Assembly (NCBI GenBank): GCA_018432315.1
Contig: JAHDLB010000045.1
Coordinates: 1-64,000 of the forward strand
Length of the DNA: 64,000 bases
From: Anaerolineae bacterium
GTDB lineage: Bacteria; Chloroflexota; Anaerolineae; Aggregatilineales; Aggregatilineaceae
Reading direction: 5' to 3'
Part shown: positions 42,319 through 50,146 of the stretch, piece by piece
How the letters are laid out: each line of letters begins with the position of its first letter
Numbering within the stretch: position 1 is the stretch's first letter
The notes under the pieces: model-generated
The model's input: only the letters and a program-made list of their open reading frames with translations
Databases searched by the model: none
Told to the model about the DNA's origin: nothing
Translations under genes and position numbers: made by a program

Positions 42319-42388
42319 TTGTTTAGATATTTTGTTAGTTTATCTTGTTATTAGCCGGTCTTTTTCTACAGAAAAGGAACTCTCCTAC

Positions 42389-43531
42389 ATGAGAACCGTA
42401 AAATTCATCGCAGCCCTTCTCATCATTTTGAGCGTCAGCCCCCTGGCTTTCGCTCAGCCGCCCCTGCCCGACATTCCGGGCGGGACGATCGTCGCGTCGG
42501 GGTTCACCGGCCCGCAGGGCGTCCTGGTCGATCCGGACGGCAGCCTGTGGGTCATCGACAGCGGTGCCGGCGGCGACGAAATCATTCAGGTGCCGCGTGA
42601 AAACGACACGATAGTGGACCTGACGATGGGCATGACCGCGCGCATCGTCCAGGTGGCGCCCGATGGCGCGCAGACCGACGTCGCGATGCTGCCGTCGTTG
42701 TTCCTCGCCGAGCGGCAGGAAAGCACCGGCGGCGCGCGGCTGGCGCTGGTCGATGGCGTGCTATATGCCACCAGCGGCGGCTGGGAGAGCGACGGGAGCG
42801 CCGATCCGCCGGCCCTGGTGGGGACGATCGTGCGGGTGGATGATGGCGACGTCACCACGGTGGCCGACACGTGGGCGTATGAAAATGCGAACAACCCGGA
42901 CGGCTTGATCCTCGAAACCCACCCCTACGGCATGGCTGCCGGGCCGGACGGCTGGCTGTGGGTGGCGGATGCCGGGGCCAACGATCTGCTGCGCGTGAAC
43001 CCCGAAACGGGCGAGATTGAGCTGGTGGCGGTGTTCGATGGACTGCCGGGCGCGTTCCCCAACCCGCGCCGGGGCGACGCGGTTGAGGCGGACCCGGTGC
43101 CGACCGGCGTGGCCCTCGACGACGCGGGCAACGCCTACGTCGCGCTGTTGAGCGGCGCGCCGTTCATTCCGGGCAGCGCGAAAGTGCTCATGATCACGCC
43201 TGAGGGCGAGGTCAGCGATTACGCGACCGGGCTGACGACGCTCACCGACCTGACGCGCGGGCCGGACGGCCAGCTCTACGCGATTCAGTTCGGCCTGTTC
43301 TCCGAGCAAGGCCCCGCGCCGGACTCCGGCGCCGTGGTGCGCGTCCACGAGGGCGGCGCGTCCGAGGTGGTCGTTGGCGGGCTGCCGTTCCCCACGGGCA
43401 TCGCGTTCGACGCTGACGGCAACGCCTACGTGACCGTCAACGGCGTCGGCGCGCCGGGGTCGGGCGCGGTGGTGCGCTTCGACGCGCTCACCGAGATGGA
43501 AGGCGAGCCGGTGCCCGCCATGGCCGGGTAA
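42389..43531 (+). CDS. Exported ScyD/ScyE family (SMP-30/NHL-like propeller) protein
   Basis: A 380-aa protein from the ATG at 42389 after AAAAGGAA. The signal peptide (MRTVKFIAALLIILSVSPLA) ends near AFAQP. The mature protein is a six-bladed propeller of the ScyD/ScyE type: GFTGPQGVLVDPDGSLWVID, MAAGPDGWLWVADAGANDLL, GVALDDAGNAYVALLSG, DLTRGPDGQLYAIQFGL and GIAFDADGNAYVTVNGVG. The family is named after cyanobacterial scytonemin genes but is widespread; no scytonemin genes are nearby, so the function here is open. Confidence 0.88.
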   Translation: MRTVKFIAALLIILSVSPLAFAQPPLPDIPGGTIVASGFTGPQGVLVDPDGSLWVIDSGAGGDEIIQVPRENDTIVDLTMGMTARIVQVAPDGAQTDVAMLPSLFLAERQESTGGARLALVDGVLYATSGGWESDGSADPPALVGTIVRVDDGDVTTVADTWAYENANNPDGLILETHPYGMAAGPDGWLWVADAGANDLLRVNPETGEIELVAVFDGLPGAFPNPRRGDAVEADPVPTGVALDDAGNAYVALLSGAPFIPGSAKVLMITPEGEVSDYATGLTTLTDLTRGPDGQLYAIQFGLFSEQGPAPDSGAVVRVHEGGASEVVVGGLPFPTGIAFDADGNAYVTVNGVGAPGSGAVVRFDALTEMEGEPVPAMAG

Positions 43532-43643
43532 GTCCCCTCTAACCTCTGCTGGCGCGTGCAGGCCCTGCGCGCGCCAGTTTGTCCCCCAGTTTTCTCTGTT
43601 CTTTCGTCAGGCGAACAAGATCGGCCCACTGCCCGGCCTGGGG

Positions 43644-45041
43644 TTACCGGTGCGGCGTGGAGTCATAAACCGGGATGTTCAGCGGCGCGCGGTAATGCGG
43701 CGGCGGTGGCTCTTCCGGGGATGCGGGGGACGCCCGGTGCGGCAGGGTGACCGGCGGCTCCTGGGCCGGGATGGCGGCATCGCTGCCGTTGCGCAGCGCC
43801 GTATAGGCCGGCGACATGATCTCGACGCCCGCGGTGTGGAACGAGTCCTGGATATTCTGGTGCAGCTCGGAGAGCGTGCCGGCCATCAGGTCGGCCCGGC
43901 TGGTGTAGGCGTTGATCTCGTAGGCGACGTAATAGTCGTCCAGGCTGGTTTGCAGCACGAACGGCTGCGGCGTCTCGATGATATGTGTCGTGCGCAGCGC
44001 GGCGGCGATCAGCAGGTCGTGCACCTGCCGCCAATCGACGTCGTACCCGATCGTCACGCTGGTATGCAGGATCAGCCCTTGCGTCCGGGCCTGGGTGCTG
44101 TAGTTGACGATGTTGCTGTCCAGCACGGTGCCGTTCGGGATCGTGATCTGCTCGTTCTTGATCGTGTTGAGCCGCGTGACGAACAGGCTCTTGTCCAGCA
44201 CGTCACCCACCGACTCCCCGATCCGGATGCGATCCCCGATCTGGAACGAGCGCGTATAGGTCAGCACCATCCCGGCGGTCATGTTCTTGATGGCCGACGT
44301 CGAGCCGAGCGACACCAGCAGCCCGATGAAGAACGAGATCTCCTCGAAAAACTGCGAGTTGGCGCCGGGCAGCAGCGGCAGAATCGCGAACGGGATGAAC
44401 ACCAGCACCACCAGCCGCACGATCTTGTAAGTCGGCTCGGACCAGTCGGGGTAAAAGTCCGGAATGACGATGATTCCCGCGTCGATGGCGTGGAAAAACA
44501 GGTGAATCAGCTTGAGCGCGTAGCGCGTGATCAACAGGATGATGATGATCTGGATCAGGTTCGGCAGATAGTCGATCACGGCCTGCCCGATCATGTTCAG
44601 CGGGTTGATCACCATCAGCCGGAGCTCGTTCGCCACCGGGCCGGCTTCCGGGAACAGGCTCAGGATCCGCGAGATGTAGATGCTCAACGTGACGAGCAGA
44701 ATCCCCGACCGCGCCAGCCGCGCCGCCGACAGCATGGCATCGCGGATCTGCTGGGCGGAGACGACCTCCAGCCGCTGGATTTTCAGCGCCTGGTGGATGG
44801 GGGCGTGCCAGCGGTCGATGGCGCCGTTCAGCCGCCGGAAGATCGATCCGACGGCGATCCAGGCCAGGACGAGCGCGCCGGTCGCAATGCCGCCGAACAG
44901 GATTTTGGTTTCGGTCGGGTCGTGGGTGATCGGATCGGCGGCAGTCGGGTCACTTTTCGAGGTGAGCAGCGCCTCGAGGGCCGCCAGGATCAACACCAGG
45001 ACCAGGGTCAGGAAAAACACAATTCGACGCCGGTTAAGCAT
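43644..45041 (-). CDS. MscS family mechanosensitive ion channel
   Basis: The 465-aa protein starts at the ATG at 45041 after AAAGGAGAAG. There are about five hydrophobic segments. The pore-lining helix and beta-domain that define MscS are visible: LVSLGSTSAIKNMTAGMVLT, YTRSFQIGDRIRIGESVGDV, and ITIPNGTVLDSNIVNYS. The last 60 residues are a Pro-rich cytoplasmic tail. It is longer than E. coli MscS (286), in the range of MscK/YnaI-like members. It releases solutes on hypo-osmotic shock. Monocistronic, with its own promoter at 45276-45304. Confidence 0.93.
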   Translation of the reverse strand: MLNRRRIVFFLTLVLVLILAALEALLTSKSDPTAADPITHDPTETKILFGGIATGALVLAWIAVGSIFRRLNGAIDRWHAPIHQALKIQRLEVVSAQQIRDAMLSAARLARSGILLVTLSIYISRILSLFPEAGPVANELRLMVINPLNMIGQAVIDYLPNLIQIIIILLITRYALKLIHLFFHAIDAGIIVIPDFYPDWSEPTYKIVRLVVLVFIPFAILPLLPGANSQFFEEISFFIGLLVSLGSTSAIKNMTAGMVLTYTRSFQIGDRIRIGESVGDVLDKSLFVTRLNTIKNEQITIPNGTVLDSNIVNYSTQARTQGLILHTSVTIGYDVDWRQVHDLLIAAALRTTHIIETPQPFVLQTSLDDYYVAYEINAYTSRADLMAGTLSELHQNIQDSFHTAGVEIMSPAYTALRNGSDAAIPAQEPPVTLPHRASPASPEEPPPPHYRAPLNIPVYDSTPHR

Positions 45042-45275
45042 ACGCTTCTCCTTTAGCGCGAATGGTCGGGCAAGGTGGCTCTGTGATAGCTCGATGGTCG
45101 TGCTGCCGTCCGGTGAGTCTCCTGGGGTCTAGGCGCGAATGCGCTGGTGCTGGCGCGAAATGGCAGGGCGCAGCTCGTCCCCACCCCGGCAGGGTGGCCT
45201 GGCCGGCGGCGGGGGCGGCTCTTCAAAACAGGGCGTGCGTGGTGCGAACCTTTACAAATTTCATAATTGAAACCG

Positions 45276-45304
45276 ACTATACAGACGGTCTCCGAGCGAG
45301 ACAA
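45276..45304 (-). promoter_or_regulatory. Promoter of the mscS-type gene
   Basis: On the minus strand TTGTCT (complement of 45299-45304), a 17-nt spacer and TATAGT (complement of 45276-45281). The leader to the ATG at 45041 would be about 225 nt; the 323-bp gap 45042-45364 contains no gene. Confidence 0.6.
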
Positions 45305-45364
45305 TAGGATCACTTTCCCACGTTTTATGAGTATTACATGAGACGGGGCGCGCCCGGAGGCGGT

Positions 45365-47611
45365 TTATCCGGCAGCGGGGCCGAAGCCGCCGGGCGGGCC
45401 CGGCAGCGTGAAGAAGAACAGGCTGCCCTGGCCGATCGCGCTTTCTACACCGACCTCGCCGTTCAGCCGCTCGGCGATGCGGTGCACGATCGACAGGCCC
45501 AGGCCGTGCCCGTCGGCGCGGGTTTTGTCCAGCCGGGTGAAGGGGTGAAACAGTATCGCCTGGCTTTCGGGGCTCAGGCCGGGGCCGTTGTCCTTGACCC
45601 AGAACCGGACCTGGCCGTTGGTCAGGCGGTCGCTGCCCAGCTCGATGTGCGGCGGGTACCCGCCGTATTTGATCGCGTTGGACAGGTAGTTGACCCAGAT
45701 CTCTTCGATCCAGGGGGCGTAGCCCATGGCGACCGGCCACTGGTCGGGCCGGGTGATCTCGGCCTGGTGCTCCTCGATCATCTTCGCCAGCCGGTCGCAT
45801 ACCTCACCCACGATCGCGCCCATGTCGAGCGGGACGGGGTCTGCGCGGTCGACAGACCGCACGCTCGCCAGCAGCAGCAGCGCGTCGATGATGGCGCGCG
45901 CTTTTTCGGTGCTGCGCCGGATGGCGTCGAATGCTTCGATCATCTGGTCGAGCGGCCAGCTTTCGGGGGCCTCCAACAACATCTCGACATACCCCGTGAT
46001 GACGTGCAGCGGGTTCTTGAGATCGTGCGCGACGGTGTGCGCGAAGGCGTCCAGCTCGTTGACCAGTTTCTGGCGCTCCTCGTAGATATACGCGTTGTCG
46101 ATGGCGGTTGCCACGCGCGCGGCCAACAGTTTGACCGTCTCGAAGATGTCCGGCGTGAACCGCTGGGGGTGCCGCGATTCGAGGTTGATCACGCCGATCA
46201 GCCGGGAGCCGGACAGCAGCGGGACGGTGATCTGGGCCTGCACCCCCGGACTCAGCTCGAAGTAATCCGGGTCCTGAGCGACGCTGGTCACCAACTCGGC
46301 CTCGCCCGTCTCGATCACGCGGGCCAGGATGCCCGTCTGGGGCGGGATGAGCTGGCCGGTCAGGTCGTCCGGAAACGCGCCCAGCTTGTGGATGATCCGC
46401 ATCCCGGCATCTTCCGCCAGCCCGATGAACGCGGCATCGGGCACGGTCAGGCGCATGGCGGCATCGAGCGCCATCGTTGCCACGTAGGTCACGTCGAGCT
46501 TGCGGCTGATCTCGGCATCCACGCGGCGCAGGGTCGCCAGGCGGTGATTGCTCTCTTTGAGCGCCTGCTCGGCCCGCACGCGGTCGGTGATGTCGCGCAG
46601 CACGATCAGGCAGCCCTCGGGTTTTTCGCGGCGGCAGCGTAAGGCCGACGTGCGCATGTCGTACGTGCGCGTCTCGCCCGCCGCCTCGATCGCGATCTCG
46701 ACGGGCCCGTCCGCCGGGATGTTGCACGCATCCACGATATCCGGCCAGGGGGCGAGGACTTCGGTGGCGGACCGCCCGATGCTCGCCTGGGGCGAGAGCC
46801 GCAGCAGCTTTTGGGCCGCGTTGTTCAGGTCCACCAGCCGCATGTGCTCATCCACGACCAGGATCGCGTCGCTCATGCTGGAGACGATCATCTCCCGCGC
46901 GACGGGCATGATGTCCAGCAGGCGGTAGTAGAAAATCCCCCAGGCGAGCACGGTGCCCGTCCCGGCGAGCGCGTACGGCGACAGGTCGATCGGGATGGGG
47001 AAGATCCCCGCGAGGTACGCGATCAGCGAGACGAGCGGCAGCAGCATCCCCGCCAGGAAGATGTTGACCTGTTTGCGGTACAGCCCCACCACTTTTCGCC
47101 ACTGGCCGATCAACAGCCACACGCCGGCGCCCAGGCATCCCCAGATGAACACGATGTGGACCCAATACCACGGGCCACGCGTGAATTCGACGAGAAAGGG
47201 CGGCTCGGTGTCATTGAGGGCCATGTCCTGCCAGATGAGCTCGTGCCTGCCGTTCGTCCAGGCAAAGATGAGGGTGATAGCCGGGATCACGAGCAGCAGG
47301 GCCACGTTCAGCGGGGTGTGCAGCCGCTGCTGGCCCGCGTAGACGGTGATCACCAGGAAGATGAAGAGCGGCGCCAGCGTCACGCCGATATACTCGACTT
47401 TGAGCCAGAACTGAACAGCCGACAGCGTCGGGCTGCCCAGCTCGAACGCATAGCCCAGGGTGTAAAAGAGCGTCGTCCCGCTGGTGAGCGCCAGGTAGCG
47501 GGCGCCGCGGGCGGTTCGTTTTTGCACGGAGATGATCACCACGCCGAGCAGAATCACAGAGCCGATGAAGAGGGGAATTGCGTAGGGCGTGAACTGCCAG
47601 TCCGCCAGCAT
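45365..47611 (-). CDS. Orphan sensor histidine kinase: 7TM-PAS-GAF-HisKA-HATPase
   Basis: The 748-aa product starts at the ATG at 47611 (MLADWQFTPYAIPLFIGSVI), the usual N-terminus of 7TM-sensor kinases; a GTG at 47650 has no ribosome site. Domains in order: seven membrane helices (about 10-215), PAS (about 240-345, SMSDAILVVDEHMRLVDLNN), GAF (about 365-510), HisKA with FAHTVAHDLKNPLHV, and HATPase with N box WVNYLSNAIKYGG and G boxes DNGPGLS and GHGLGLSI. No response regulator lies next to it, so it is an orphan. The kinase/regulator pair on the other strand begins 161 bp away, divergently. Confidence 0.9.
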   Translation of the reverse strand: MLADWQFTPYAIPLFIGSVILLGVVIISVQKRTARGARYLALTSGTTLFYTLGYAFELGSPTLSAVQFWLKVEYIGVTLAPLFIFLVITVYAGQQRLHTPLNVALLLVIPAITLIFAWTNGRHELIWQDMALNDTEPPFLVEFTRGPWYWVHIVFIWGCLGAGVWLLIGQWRKVVGLYRKQVNIFLAGMLLPLVSLIAYLAGIFPIPIDLSPYALAGTGTVLAWGIFYYRLLDIMPVAREMIVSSMSDAILVVDEHMRLVDLNNAAQKLLRLSPQASIGRSATEVLAPWPDIVDACNIPADGPVEIAIEAAGETRTYDMRTSALRCRREKPEGCLIVLRDITDRVRAEQALKESNHRLATLRRVDAEISRKLDVTYVATMALDAAMRLTVPDAAFIGLAEDAGMRIIHKLGAFPDDLTGQLIPPQTGILARVIETGEAELVTSVAQDPDYFELSPGVQAQITVPLLSGSRLIGVINLESRHPQRFTPDIFETVKLLAARVATAIDNAYIYEERQKLVNELDAFAHTVAHDLKNPLHVITGYVEMLLEAPESWPLDQMIEAFDAIRRSTEKARAIIDALLLLASVRSVDRADPVPLDMGAIVGEVCDRLAKMIEEHQAEITRPDQWPVAMGYAPWIEEIWVNYLSNAIKYGGYPPHIELGSDRLTNGQVRFWVKDNGPGLSPESQAILFHPFTRLDKTRADGHGLGLSIVHRIAERLNGEVGVESAIGQGSLFFFTLPGPPGGFGPAAG

Positions 47612-47772
47612 GGTGTTGCCTATCTCTAACCAGTACCAAAACGTCTCCACTATACCATTTTATGCGCGGCGCCGCCCGTGACATACAGCATCTTTTTCCC
47701 CGGCGGGCACAGCCGCCCGGCGCGGTTATAATCGACTCATCACGATATCACAGGATGAAAGGATCGGAGCGG

Positions 47773-49371
47773 ATGCGCAGGCTGTGGCGCACGACCGTCT
47801 GGCCGGCGCTGGGCGCCGTGCCGCTGGGCGTCAAAATCATGGGCATCGTCGTCTTTCCCATGGTGGTGATGGGCGGCGCGGTGATGCTCTACGCCCGCGA
47901 CGAGATTCTGGCGCTGGCCCGCCCGGCCCCCATCTACGACGACCTGTACGCGCTGCTCACACAGCGGCTGGCGTTGACCGTCGGCGTGCTGGCCGTTGCC
48001 GGGATCGCGCTGGCCCTGGGCCTGAGCTACATCCTCGTGCGCCCCCTGCGCCAGCTTCTGGACGTCATCCGCCGGGTGGAAAACGGCGATCTCTCGGCGC
48101 GGGTGCCCGTCTGGGCGTCCGACGAGATCGGGCAGGTGCAGGGCGCGTTCAACCGCATGACCGGAGAGTTGGAGCGCTCGCTCGGCGCGCTGGCCCGCCG
48201 CAACGACGAGCTGGCCGGGCTGGACGTGCTGTCCGAGTGGATCGCGCTCAACCAGGACCTGGACCGCGTGCTGGAGCGGGCGCTGGACCGGATCGCGGGC
48301 CTGATGGACAGCGACGTCGGCACGCTCCACCTGCTGGAGCCGGACGGCAGATTTTTGCGCGAGCGCGTGGTGCGCGGGCAGATGTCCGACGCGCTGGCGG
48401 ATGCCTCGCGCCGCATCCGCACCGGGGAAACGCCGCTGCGCCAGGCGCTCGTCCAGCAGCGACCGGTCGCGCTGGACGACGTGAGCGCCGCGCCGGAGCT
48501 TCCCGCCGAAACCGCCGCGGCCCTGCGGAAGGAGGGCTTCGGGGCCTGGGCGTCGGCGCCGCTGGTGGTCCGCGGCCAGGTGATCGGGACGATCAGCCTC
48601 GCGCGCCGCACCAACCGCCCCTTCGGCCCGGACGATCTGCGGCTGCTGGGCATGATCGGCAACGTGATCGGGACGGGCGTCGCCAACGCCCAACTCGTCG
48701 CCGACCTGCGCCACAAGGAAACCGAGCTGCGCTGGGCGCTGCAAAAGTCCGTCCAGGCCCAGGAGGAGGAGCGCCGCCGGCTGGCGCGCGAGCTGCACGA
48801 CGAGGCGGGCCAGGCCCTGACCGCGATTCTGATCCGGCTCCACACCCTGCAAAGCGAGTCCGACCCCGAAACCATCACCAGCCGGATCGAGGGGCTGCGC
48901 CTGCTGACCATGCAGACGCTCGACGACCTGCGGCGGCTGTCGATGGACCTGCGCCCGGCGGCGCTGGACAGCCTGGGCCTGCTGCCGACGCTGCGCTGGT
49001 ACATCGACCAGTGCGCGCGCAGCACGGACCTGCCGATCACGTTCTACAGCCCGGATGACCTGGAACGCCTGCCCACCGAGATCGAGGTCGCGCTGTACCG
49101 CATCGCCCAGGAAGCGCTGACCAACGCCATCCGCCACAGCGGGGCCGGGGCGATCGACGTGCTGCTCGAGCGCCAGCCGGCGGCGATGTGGCTGACCATC
49201 AGCGACGACGGGCGCGGCTTCGACCCGGCGGAGGCAGGGCACAGCGGCCTGGGCCTGATCGGCATCCGCGAGCGGGTCGGCGCGCTCGACGGCACCCTGA
49301 CGCTGGAGACGGCGCCCGGCGCCGGGACGCGCCTGTCGGTTCAGATTCCCTTGAAGGAGGTGCCGCTGTGA
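47773..49371 (+). CDS. NarX-like sensor histidine kinase (HAMP-GAF-HisKA_3)
   Basis: A 532-aa kinase from the ATG at 47773, nine nt after AAAGGA. Two membrane helices (about 20-40 and 65-90) enclose a very short outer loop. HAMP (LVRPLRQLLDVIRRVENGDL), GAF (about 155-305), HisKA_3 with phospho-acceptor His in RRRLARELHDEAGQALTAIL and a HATPase (EALTNAIRHSG, DDGRGFDPAE, GLGLIGIRERV) follow. It lacks a real periplasmic sensor domain, so the signal may be cytoplasmic or via the GAF domain. The response-regulator start overlaps its stop, forming a cognate pair. Confidence 0.92.
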   Translation: MRRLWRTTVWPALGAVPLGVKIMGIVVFPMVVMGGAVMLYARDEILALARPAPIYDDLYALLTQRLALTVGVLAVAGIALALGLSYILVRPLRQLLDVIRRVENGDLSARVPVWASDEIGQVQGAFNRMTGELERSLGALARRNDELAGLDVLSEWIALNQDLDRVLERALDRIAGLMDSDVGTLHLLEPDGRFLRERVVRGQMSDALADASRRIRTGETPLRQALVQQRPVALDDVSAAPELPAETAAALRKEGFGAWASAPLVVRGQVIGTISLARRTNRPFGPDDLRLLGMIGNVIGTGVANAQLVADLRHKETELRWALQKSVQAQEEERRRLARELHDEAGQALTAILIRLHTLQSESDPETITSRIEGLRLLTMQTLDDLRRLSMDLRPAALDSLGLLPTLRWYIDQCARSTDLPITFYSPDDLERLPTEIEVALYRIAQEALTNAIRHSGAGAIDVLLERQPAAMWLTISDDGRGFDPAEAGHSGLGLIGIRERVGALDGTLTLETAPGAGTRLSVQIPLKEVPL

Positions 49372-50015
49372 TCGACGGGATGCGCATTCTGCTGGTGGAC
49401 GATCACGCCGTCGTGCGCAGCAGCCTGGGCGTGCTGCTGGCGTCGCATGGGGCGCAGGTCGTCGGCGAGGCTGCCGATGGGGCGACGGCGGTCGCGCTGG
49501 CGCTCGAACTGCGCCCGGACATCATCCTGATGGACATCACCCTGCCCGACATGGACGGCGTCCAGGCGACGCGGGCGATCTGCGCGGAATGGCCGGGCGC
49601 CCGCATCCTGGCGCTGACCATGCACAGCGAGGAGCTGTACCTCGTGCCGTTCCTGGAGGCGGGCGGGGTGGGATACGTCCAGAAATCCGTCGCCGATCAC
49701 GAGGTCCTGCAGGCGATTCAGCGCATCTACCAGGGCGAGACGTTCATCCACGAGGACGGCGTCGACGCGCTGATCCGCCAGCACCGGCCCGCCAGCCCGC
49801 CGGACGACGCGCCGGGACCGGAGGTCCTCTCGGAGCGCGAGCGCGCCGTGCTCGAACAGACGGTGCGCGGCTACACCAACCGCGAGATCGCCGCCCAGTT
49901 CCACATCAGCCCGCGCACGGTGGACACCTACCGCGCGCGCGTCATGGAGAAGCTGGGCCTCAACCACCGCCACGAGCTGGTCGATTACGCGCTGCGCCAC
50001 CGCCTGCTCGATTGA
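49368..50015 (+). CDS. NarL/FixJ family response regulator
   Basis: The 215-aa product starts at the GTG at 49368, seven nt after AAGGAGG; the ATG at 49380 is less well spaced. The receiver has acidic pair LLVDDHAVVRSSL, phospho-acceptor Asp in IILMDITLPDMDG and Lys in GYVQKSVAD. The C-terminal LuxR-type helix-turn-helix is visible in LSERERAVLEQTVRGYTNRE and HISPRTVDTYRARVMEKLGL. It is paired with the kinase at 47773 and sits 131 bp upstream of the receiver-fused molybdoenzyme, which is a likely target. Confidence 0.95.
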   Translation: MIDGMRILLVDDHAVVRSSLGVLLASHGAQVVGEAADGATAVALALELRPDIILMDITLPDMDGVQATRAICAEWPGARILALTMHSEELYLVPFLEAGGVGYVQKSVADHEVLQAIQRIYQGETFIHEDGVDALIRQHRPASPPDDAPGPEVLSERERAVLEQTVRGYTNREIAAQFHISPRTVDTYRARVMEKLGLNHRHELVDYALRHRLLD

Positions 50016-50146
50016 TCCCCGCTCGACACCCCTCTCTGTAGTGTAAAACCGCACACCGGTTGACGAGGGATTGCGGACAGACAGGCCATCCCCGCCGGGC
50101 TACAATGGCGCGTAAATGACAATTACCTTTTGACGCGACCAACCTG

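Noticed and set aside
47740-49242. 500-codon minus-strand frame opposite the NarX-like kinase
   Set aside because: High-GC antisense artefact; the plus strand encodes complete HAMP, GAF and kinase motifs.
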